In this document: one piece after another, positions 50,284 to 55,431 of the stretch
How the letters are laid out: each line of letters opens with the position of its first letter
Numbering within the stretch: position 1 is the stretch's first letter
From: an uncultured bacterium
GTDB lineage: Bacteria; Cyanobacteriota; Vampirovibrionia; Gastranaerophilales; Gastranaerophilaceae
Assembly (NCBI GenBank): GCA_905215335.1
Contig: CAJMPQ010000009.1
Location: 1-55,431 of the forward strand
Direction of reading: 5' to 3'
Length of the DNA: 55,431 nt
Notes under the pieces: generated by a model
Seen by the model: the letters and a program-made list of their open reading frames with translations, nothing else
Database searches by the model: none
What the model was told of the DNA's origin: nothing
Translations under genes and position numbers: made by a program

Positions 50284-51219
50284 TTAATATTTAATGTTTC
50301 TTATATTTGTTGCAATCATTGATAATTCGTATTTATCTGCTAATTTACAGATTTCTGCAGATTTATTGCTGTTTCCTGCTTCAATAATTAATCCTATACG
50401 TCCTTGAATTGCTGCATTAATTGTTTCAATATCTTCAATCGCGCCATCAATTGCCATAACTGCATCTTTTGAAGATTCGCAAGCATAATCCATTGCTAAT
50501 TCAGCAGGAATTATACCATTTGATTTACTTTGTACAATCGCTTTTGTAGCTAAATCTTTTGCAATGATAGCAGATTTACTTTTCAAGTGTTTAGATACCT
50601 TCCATGCAAAAATGGCATCCTCAGCTTGTTGTTGATTAGGTTTTGTTTTTGAAACTACTTTGAAAGATTCTTTAGTTAATTTACTTTGGTTTTGATCTTG
50701 TATAAGTGCACCAAAAGGTGTTATTTTTATGTCTTTTGTTGAAAAACCAAGTAATTCTTGAAGTGGAGTATTTATTTTTATTATGTTAATTTCATTGTTT
50801 TTTTGTAATGTTGTTAGTGCATCTTCATCAAATCTAGGTGCAACTACATTTTTTATTTTCATAGCTTTTAATTTTTTTGCAACATTGTTTGTTACGGTTT
50901 TACTAAATCCTACAGTTCCTTCGTATATTGCCAAAGGGTCGCAATCAATTGCTTTATCGTATGCAACTTCTTCTGAGCTTCCTAAAGCTACAGAACAGAT
51001 AAAAGATTCTTTTGTAATTACAGAAGCGTTAACATCAAAAAATTCAGCTAATATTTTTATAGCTTCTGTTAGATTTATGAAATCAATATACTCAAGCTCT
51101 TTATTTTCACTTAATATTTCATAATCAATTTGATCTTCAATTTCTGCAATAGCAGCAGATTGGTGTGTGTTTGCTCCAAATGGCAAATCTGTAAATTTAG
51201 TTATTTCAATTTTTTCCAT
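50284..51219 (-). CDS. Stand-alone AICAR-transformylase-like protein (PurH C-terminal domain)
   Basis: The 311-aa protein aligns with only the AICAR transformylase half of PurH. LPFGANTHQSAA stands for LRYGENPHQxAA, WKVSKHLKSKSAII retains the Lys-His pair, and the end NIRNIKY matches MRHFRH weakly. The usual VGIGAGQMSRVD region reads AIIAKDLATKAIVQSK, so the Gly-Gln/Arg-Val segment is lost. The IMP cyclohydrolase half of bifunctional PurH is absent. It is either a diverged enzyme or an inactive paralogue. ATG 51219 has GAGGG 5 nt upstream; a GTG at 51231 overlaps this site. Confidence 0.78.
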   Translation of the reverse strand: MEKIEITKFTDLPFGANTHQSAAIAEIEDQIDYEILSENKELEYIDFINLTEAIKILAEFFDVNASVITKESFICSVALGSSEEVAYDKAIDCDPLAIYEGTVGFSKTVTNNVAKKLKAMKIKNVVAPRFDEDALTTLQKNNEINIIKINTPLQELLGFSTKDIKITPFGALIQDQNQSKLTKESFKVVSKTKPNQQQAEDAIFAWKVSKHLKSKSAIIAKDLATKAIVQSKSNGIIPAELAMDYACESSKDAVMAIDGAIEDIETINAAIQGRIGLIIEAGNSNKSAEICKLADKYELSMIATNIRNIKY

Positions 51220-51382
51220 AATATCCCTCACTTACCATTGAATGCTATCACGAATGTGTATTGGTATCAAGTTAATAATTTTAAACTATATGATTGATAT
51301 TATTAACATTATCTTGATAATTTAGCATGTCTTTAATATAATTATGTTGTTTAAATTAGTTATAAATTTTTAAGAGGAAGAA

Positions 51383-52096
51383 ATGGCTACAAATAAAATG
51401 AATGACGGAGTAGGAAAAAAGATAGTTGAAGCTTTAAAAATGCAAACTAATGAAGAAGTTGATGTTAATAATGAAAGTTTAGATGACAATTTTTCTGTAA
51501 ATAATGAAAATTCATTAATGGAAACAGTAGCTCCTGATTTCGTTCAAAATTCATCAAACAACAATGAAACTGAAGATGAAAGTTTTTTATCTGGACAAGA
51601 ATCGCCAACAATTCCTTCAAATATTCAACTTAAGATACAAGCTCAATTACAGGAACAAGCGCAACAAGCACAATTCCAAGCTGCAGTTAATCCTGTAATT
51701 ACTCCTAATTTTGTTGACAATGCATTTCAGCAAAGTTTGGCTCAAAATTTAGGAATGTCAGCATTTAATTCTGTACAAGACGATTTTGATTATCCTGCAA
51801 ATGTAGCTGTTTTAAAACAGTTAATCGGTAAATTGCCTGCAGGAGTTTCAAAACAAACAGGCGCATTAATTATTCGTCAGACAATGGAAGCTCTTGGCAT
51901 ATCAATGCAAAGTGTTTTGCAAGAAGCTAAACAAGTTCAAGAAACTTTAAAAAATAATTCAAATGAATGTCAGGCTACTATAGCTGAATATAGAAAACAA
52001 ATAGGTATTTTAGAAGCAAAATCACAGCAATACCAAAGACAGTATGCTGTGATGAATGATATTATTAGTTTATTTATCCAAACTTGTGGTAAATAA
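51383..52096 (+). CDS. Unassigned Gln/Asn-rich coiled-coil protein
   Basis: The 237-aa protein has a long acidic, Asn-rich N-terminal region (about 1-75) and a Gln-rich stretch (about 78-100). An ordered helical domain follows (DYPANVAVLKQLIGKLPAGV, RQTMEALGISMQSVLQEAKQ), ending in a coiled coil (EYRKQIGILEAKSQQYQRQY). There is no signal peptide. GAGGA precedes the ATG. It converges with the small coiled-coil gene ending at 52102 and lies beside a cluster of proteins that look exported without Sec signals. A chaperone or cytoplasmic scaffold role is possible but unproven. Confidence 0.7.
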   Translation: MATNKMNDGVGKKIVEALKMQTNEEVDVNNESLDDNFSVNNENSLMETVAPDFVQNSSNNNETEDESFLSGQESPTIPSNIQLKIQAQLQEQAQQAQFQAAVNPVITPNFVDNAFQQSLAQNLGMSAFNSVQDDFDYPANVAVLKQLIGKLPAGVSKQTGALIIRQTMEALGISMQSVLQEAKQVQETLKNNSNECQATIAEYRKQIGILEAKSQQYQRQYAVMNDIISLFIQTCGK

Positions 52097-52101
52097 TTTT
52101 A

Positions 52102-52443
52102 TTATCCAACATTATAAGAGAAAGAAGATTTGATAGCTGAATTAATCATAGATTCTACAGATTGTAATTCTGTATTAATTTCATCTAATTTCGTTTGAAT
52201 TTCAGCTTTTTGTAAATCAAGTTTTTCTTCTAATATTTTGAGTTTATATTGTCGTTGTTGAAGTTTTTTCTCTAAAGCGGAGCCTGCTGCATAATCATTT
52301 CCTGCACTTCCTATTTGCATAAGGTTATTTGCAGCTGATGATGCTGCAGCTTTTGCTTTTGTTATCAAGTGCATTTGCCAAACATAGTTTGACTTTTTAA
52401 TTTTGAGCATCCTTCTTGTAACTAAACCTAAGAATAAACCCAT
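52102..52443 (-). CDS. Small coiled-coil protein
   Basis: The 113-aa protein begins with a basic segment (MGLFLGLVTRRMLKIKKSN), then AKAAASSAANNLMQIGSAGN, then a heptad-rich coiled coil (QQRQYKLKILEEKLDLQKAE). It ends VESMINSAIKSSFSYNVG. The end pattern, helix then IxxxIxxSF, resembles the end of the 351-aa protein at 53801. It starts 13 bp after the 90-aa gene, so both are probably in one operon. No family is recognised. Confidence 0.65.
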   Translation of the reverse strand: MGLFLGLVTRRMLKIKKSNYVWQMHLITKAKAAASSAANNLMQIGSAGNDYAAGSALEKKLQQRQYKLKILEEKLDLQKAEIQTKLDEINTELQSVESMINSAIKSSFSYNVG

Positions 52444-52456
52444 TGCTTTCCTACCT

Positions 52457-52729
52457 TTACCTTTTTTGATCTAATTGAGATCCTTTTAAGAAATTATGTT
52501 GGCTGTTTTCTGCAATAAGTTGTTCCATCTTTTGCAATTGGTGTCTATGATAGTTCAACCTATACTGTGCCATTTTTAATTTCTTTTTTACCGTAAGAAA
52601 ATCTTTGATTCCTTCTACTACTGAATTAACTACACTTTGAATAGGATTTTTTCTGATGATGTAATTCTTTGTGTAAATTAAGAAATCTATGATTCTTCTA
52701 ATGTATAGTTCTAGAGTTTCTCGAAACAT
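52457..52729 (-). CDS. Small basic helical protein
   Basis: The 90-aa protein is basic and helical (FRETLELYIRRIIDFLIYTK, then VKKKLKMAQYRLNYHRHQLQ and KMEQLIAENSQ). It has no signal peptide; one amphipathic stretch near residues 5-25 could touch membranes. Its coiled-coil half resembles that of the next gene (52102-52443) in pattern only. A GGAG-like site precedes the ATG. The function is unknown. Confidence 0.6.
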   Translation of the reverse strand: MFRETLELYIRRIIDFLIYTKNYIIRKNPIQSVVNSVVEGIKDFLTVKKKLKMAQYRLNYHRHQLQKMEQLIAENSQHNFLKGSQLDQKR

Positions 52730-52957
52730 TTTGCTCCTTACACTTTAGACCTACATATATCTAAAAACATTACACCAACTTTTATTGCTTAATTTTTTGC
52801 TTTCTGTAATATTTCTTAATAAGTAGTCTAATAGTTTTTTTATTAACAGACAATTTATTATATCGGATAAAAGTGTTGAAACTTTAATTAATATTAATAA
52901 AATTAAGGATAATGTAAATAAATACATTATCCTTAGTATAAATTTGAAAAAGCTTTC
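52730..52957. other. Intergenic gap without a gene
   Basis: No convincing reading frame or RNA was found in these 228 bases apart from the hairpin at 52905-52934 listed separately. Its right-hand part is the 3' flank of the 271-aa gene, and its left part must hold the promoter of the 90-aa gene. Confidence 0.5.
52905..52934 (-). terminator. Hairpin terminator after the Gly/Ser-rich gene
   Basis: AAGGATAATGTA (52905-52916) and TACATTATCCTT (52923-52934) form a 12-bp perfect stem with loop AATAAA, 24 bp past the stop at 52958. On the minus strand it is followed by AATTTTATT, only a modest U tract. Confidence 0.6.
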
Positions 52958-53773
52958 TTATAGGTTTTGGATAGCTTTACTATCCCCATCGATACCTTCT
53001 TTTAGCATCTTTTTAGCTACATCACCTTGAGTATCTAACATTTTACAAACTGTTTCAATGTTTCTAACCTTTGTTGATAAGATAACATCGGCATTGTTTG
53101 TAATATTCCCAGTGATGTTTTGGTAAGCTGCTAGAGCTGCAGATGATGTACCTTGCATTAGGTTTCCAAGAACTGTAGTGCCGGCACCGTATACTCCTAA
53201 ATATGGAGATATTGCTGTTAAAATTCCGCCAAAACCTGAAATACAACTAGCAAAAGGCATAACAACATTTGATGCTATTTTACCTAGACCACTACCTGTA
53301 CCAATACCATAAGCAGCTGCGCTTGAAATATCTGCAAGCCCGCCAATACTTGAAGCATAACCTGTAGCATAGCCGGTATTAGAACCCCAGCCATTTAAAA
53401 TTGATGATGCTCCACCTGTTGCTAATCCGTAAATAGATCCTATAGATGCAGCTCCACTAGGAAATCCTGAATAATTGTATAATGAATCTACTCCATAAGA
53501 TGAGCCGGTATTTGTTTTAGAATAGTAGGATGTCCCAGAAATATTCATGGTTTCAGAGCTTCCAAATATTGTAGCAAATGAAGATGGTGCCAATAAGCTT
53601 GCCATATTATATAGTAATCCGCCTGCAGCTTCAAAACCAGTTCCTGTACCGCTACCTGAAACTGTTAGGTCTCTTAAGCGGTCATAAGTTTCCCATAATT
53701 GAGCTTTTGCTGCGCCGCTTGCATCACCAAATTTGTTTGCTATTACTAAGTTACTGTCATTTTTGTAAGACAT
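52958..53773 (-). CDS. Gly/Ser-rich hydrophobic protein, possible flagellar-type export substrate
   Basis: The 271-aa protein has a charged N-terminus (MSYKNDSNLVIANKFGDASG) without a Sec signal. A long Gly/Ser/Ala/Tyr-rich, weakly hydrophobic middle (about 45-215) follows, with repeated G-Y-A/G-S patterns. A polar helical C-terminus (VRNIETVCKMLDTQGDVAKK) ends the protein. The architecture, polar helix ends around a small-residue-rich core, is like structural or translocator proteins exported by type III systems. This is inference from composition. It lies 27 bp after the 351-aa gene and is probably cotranscribed. Confidence 0.65.
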   Translation of the reverse strand: MSYKNDSNLVIANKFGDASGAAKAQLWETYDRLRDLTVSGSGTGTGFEAAGGLLYNMASLLAPSSFATIFGSSETMNISGTSYYSKTNTGSSYGVDSLYNYSGFPSGAASIGSIYGLATGGASSILNGWGSNTGYATGYASSIGGLADISSAAAYGIGTGSGLGKIASNVVMPFASCISGFGGILTAISPYLGVYGAGTTVLGNLMQGTSSAALAAYQNITGNITNNADVILSTKVRNIETVCKMLDTQGDVAKKMLKEGIDGDSKAIQNL

Positions 53774-53800
53774 ATTAAACCTCTTATATTACTTATTACT

Positions 53801-54856
53801 CTAACTTTCAAATGTTTTGAATGTGCTTTCAATATTTTTAGAAATAATTTTATGTACAGCATCCATTTCAGTTTGAAGAGCGTTTTGTTCTGTATCTAAT
53901 GCTTTTAGGCGTAATTCTAAAGTTCTATCTTCAGTTTGAATTTGCTCAGTTTTAGCATTGATATCTTGAACTTTTTTCTCATATACTTGTTTTTCATAGT
54001 TATATTGGTTCATTGCATCTTGATATGCGTTTTCGTCAGTTACGCTGTTTGTTGTTAAGTCGTATACTACACTAGAACCTTCAAATTGAACAGATATTGC
54101 TCGACCGCTGCTATCATATTCAATAATACCGTATTTTGATAATTCTTTATTTTTTGTTTGGTAATCTGAATAATATGAATGAAGAGCTAATGTAGGATCT
54201 TGACGACAAGCTTCTAAACTATCATTTGTCGCAGATGTACCTGATGCAAAGTTTGTGTTTTTACTTGTGTCAGTCCATAAATAAATATTTTTTAATGCTT
54301 CTTCATTATTATTATTTTTATAGTCTAACCAATCTTTTGCTATTTGTGTATCAGGCCAATCTTTTGCTATTTGGTCTAATTGAGCGCTATAAGTTCCCCA
54401 AGCTCCAGTTGAGCTAGTGTCAGTTTTATCAACATCAGCTAAACATGTTAATTTTTTATTTCCAACTAAATAGTAACCAGGGTTATCTTCTGATTCTGGT
54501 ATGTATTGAACTTGAGGATTTGAATTTGTATTTCTAATACCTGTATATTCTTCAACTTTTGCAGAATATGTTATATATGAATTGTAATTTATACCATCAG
54601 CATCTGTATAGTCTGCATCTTGAATACTAGTTATTGTTTGAGTAGAATCACCATTTTCAAAACTATATTGAGTTTTTGTGAAATCTGTTGTACTAGGTGC
54701 AGTTGGGACTTGCATGTCATACAATTGGTTCCATAACTCAGAACTCTGATTAGCCAAAGCCGTTCTAGCTTGGTTAATTTGTTGTCCTTCATATTCTACA
54801 TTTGATTTTCTTGCGGCTAGTGAAATCCATCTTGCCTGAGATGCGGCCATGCCCAT
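53801..54856 (-). CDS. MGMAASQAR-family protein, likely secreted by a non-Sec route
   Basis: The 351-aa protein starts MGMAASQARWISLAARKSNV, followed by EYEGQQINQARTALANQSSE. This N-terminus resembles a family I associate with Melainabacteria/Elusimicrobia, and it has an amphipathic, rod-protein-like character rather than a Sec signal. The middle (about 60-250) is Asp/Asn/Thr/Tyr-rich. The C-terminal 90 residues form coiled coil (YEKQVYEKKVQDINAKTEQI) ending in IISKNIESTFKTFES. Conserved helical ends around a variable middle are typical of axial flagellar or related type III proteins. The ATG follows a GGAGAG-type site. Function is not proven. Confidence 0.72.
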   Translation of the reverse strand: MGMAASQARWISLAARKSNVEYEGQQINQARTALANQSSELWNQLYDMQVPTAPSTTDFTKTQYSFENGDSTQTITSIQDADYTDADGINYNSYITYSAKVEEYTGIRNTNSNPQVQYIPESEDNPGYYLVGNKKLTCLADVDKTDTSSTGAWGTYSAQLDQIAKDWPDTQIAKDWLDYKNNNNEEALKNIYLWTDTSKNTNFASGTSATNDSLEACRQDPTLALHSYYSDYQTKNKELSKYGIIEYDSSGRAISVQFEGSSVVYDLTTNSVTDENAYQDAMNQYNYEKQVYEKKVQDINAKTEQIQTEDRTLELRLKALDTEQNALQTEMDAVHKIISKNIESTFKTFES

Positions 54857-54903
54857 ATATGCACTCTCCTTCTTATCTTCACATAAGTTTCTACCTAAAC
54901 GGT

Positions 54904-54931
54904 TATATAATTATATTTTTTCAAAAGTCAA
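54904..54931 (-). promoter_or_regulatory. Promoter of the 351-aa gene cluster
   Basis: On the minus strand, TTGACT (54926-54931), a 16-nt spacer and TATATA (54904-54909) lie about 50 bp upstream of the ATG at 54856. Confidence 0.5.
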
Positions 54932-54980
54932 TATAATCTAATATAATTATACGTTATTTATTAATATTTATATAACTATT

Positions 54981-55016
54981 TTCTGAAAAATCACCTATAT
55001 AGTGGATTTTTCAGAA
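54981..55016. repeat. Interrupted palindrome between divergent genes
   Basis: TTCTGAAAAATC (54981-54992) and GATTTTTCAGAA (55005-55016) form a perfect 12-bp inverted repeat around a smaller palindrome CTATATAG. No T tract follows on either strand. Its position between divergent promoters suits an operator better than a terminator. Confidence 0.5.
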
Positions 55017-55041
55017 ATGGTTGGGTCTATATCTTAACAAC

Positions 55042-55071
55042 TTTACAGTTTTTTTATGTTTCTGCTAATAT
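55042..55071 (+). promoter_or_regulatory. Extended -10 promoter of the MCE gene
   Basis: TTTACA (55042-55047), an 18-nt spacer and TAATAT (55066-55071) preceded by TGC give a consensus extended -10 promoter, with a short leader to the ATG at 55108. Confidence 0.6.
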
Positions 55072-55107
55072 ATTTATAGACTCGATTTTATTAGAGAAAG
55101 GTGTATC

Positions 55108-55431
55108 ATGAAATTTTCTTCATCATTTAAAGTTGGATTATTGACATTGGTTGCGTTAATTCTATTGGTGGGGACTGTTCTAAAGGTTAAAGGTAGAGCA
55201 TTTTCTTCAGCTAAAAGAATTGAAATTCAGTTTAAGGATGTTAATGGTCTTAGACCTGGCGCTGGTGTTCAAATAATGGGGCTTAAGGTTGGTCAAGTTG
55301 AAGAAATAACACCTGTTGTTGAAGGTGAAGATAGCTTTGTTAAGGTTAAGTTTGTAATTACAGATCCAACTGTACAAATTCCAAAGGCCTCATCTTTTTC
55401 TATTCAGCAATCAGGCCTTATTGGTGAATTA
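55108..55431 (+). CDS. MCE/MlaD-domain lipid transport protein, 5' part only
   Basis: The first 108 codons are present and the gene runs off the window. An N-terminal membrane anchor (about 8-24, FKVGLLTLVALILLVGTVLK) is followed by an MCE domain with FKDVNGLRPGAGVQIMGLKV and GQVEEITP and later a SGLIGE segment, diagnostic of MlaD-type proteins. Such proteins carry phospholipids between inner and outer membranes; the cyanobacterial relatives work with an ABC permease and ATPase. GAGAAAGG precedes the ATG. Full length and the neighbouring mlaE/mlaF genes cannot be seen. Confidence 0.92.
   Translation, partial: MKFSSSFKVGLLTLVALILLVGTVLKVKGRAFSSAKRIEIQFKDVNGLRPGAGVQIMGLKVGQVEEITPVVEGEDSFVKVKFVITDPTVQIPKASSFSIQQSGLIGEL

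Noticed and set aside
50783..51124. 113-aa frame opposite the AICAR-transformylase-like gene
   Set aside because: It is an antisense shadow of a gene with clear homology and a good ribosome binding site.
1..55431. Insertion sequences, prophage or CRISPR arrays
   Set aside because: I saw no transposase, integrase or phage structural gene and no regularly spaced direct repeats. The only long repeats are the tandem Cys-rich genes and local palindromes.

Overview
The window is very AT-rich DNA from a diderm bacterium, best explained as a non-photosynthetic relative of Cyanobacteria (Vampirovibrionia/Melainabacteria, probably a gut Gastranaerophilales). The main clue is an OmpR-family regulator at 29533-30282 that closely resembles cyanobacterial RpaB/Ycf27. 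A group-3, SigF-like sigma factor sits directly beside a prepilin peptidase gene. KdsB, an MCE/MlaD protein, an LTXXQ periplasmic protein and several Sec-exported proteins show an outer membrane. There is no photosynthesis gene, phage, insertion sequence or CRISPR array. This placement is inferred from protein resemblance, not from a phylogeny.

Layout. 1-4140: two unassigned genes, a tyrosine/dual-specificity phosphatase, then dnaA-ruvA. 4191-6103 (minus): SigF-like sigma factor overlapping pilD. 6243-9733: gatC, pyrG and an SLC45-like sugar transporter. 9776-16231: recF, a small gene with pilT, a membrane protein, uvrB and a second membrane protein. 16273-17898 (minus): CpaE/MinD-like ATPase with a partner gene. 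17958-18134 (minus): a structured RNA, probably 6S RNA. 18177-23867: a large unassigned protein, a divergent 57-aa gene, smpB, a degenerate metallopeptidase-like gene, an OppF-type ATPase and recR-ybaB. 23937-30900: a cytosolic matrixin-like protease, two tandem Cys-rich secreted proteins, accD-accA, prmA, kdsB, rpaB and tRNA-His. 31025-40179: an amidohydrolase, an LTXXQ protein, an orphan adenine methyltransferase, a GT39-like glycosyltransferase, surface and metallopeptidase proteins, PadR with a DUF512 protein, and DUF6506. 40191-46343 (minus): a flagellar export/basal-body operon fliE-fliF-(unrecognised gene in the fliG position)-fliH-flhA-yidD. 46588-51219: an acyltransferase, a periplasmic TreS-like GH13 enzyme, dCMP deaminase and a stand-alone AICAR-transformylase-like protein. 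51383-54856: unassigned coiled-coil and Gly/Ser-rich proteins without Sec signals, possibly substrates of the flagellar exporter. 55108-end: start of an MCE/MlaD gene.

The most interesting observations are these. (1) Many gene starts lie 5-7 nt behind a -10-like hexamer with no Shine-Dalgarno, which suggests leaderless mRNAs for dnaA, recF, uvrB, smpB and others. (2) TGTAA pairs spaced 10 bp apart, resembling the cyanobacterial HLR1 element, lie in front of the rpaB homologue. (3) A flagellar operon has an unrecognised protein where FliG is expected, and a cluster of unusual proteins that look exported without Sec signals lies nearby. (4) One paralogue of a metallopeptidase-like family has lost its second zinc histidine. 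(5) A stand-alone AICAR-transformylase-like protein is present. (6) A perfect 13-bp inverted repeat lies between divergent genes of unknown function.
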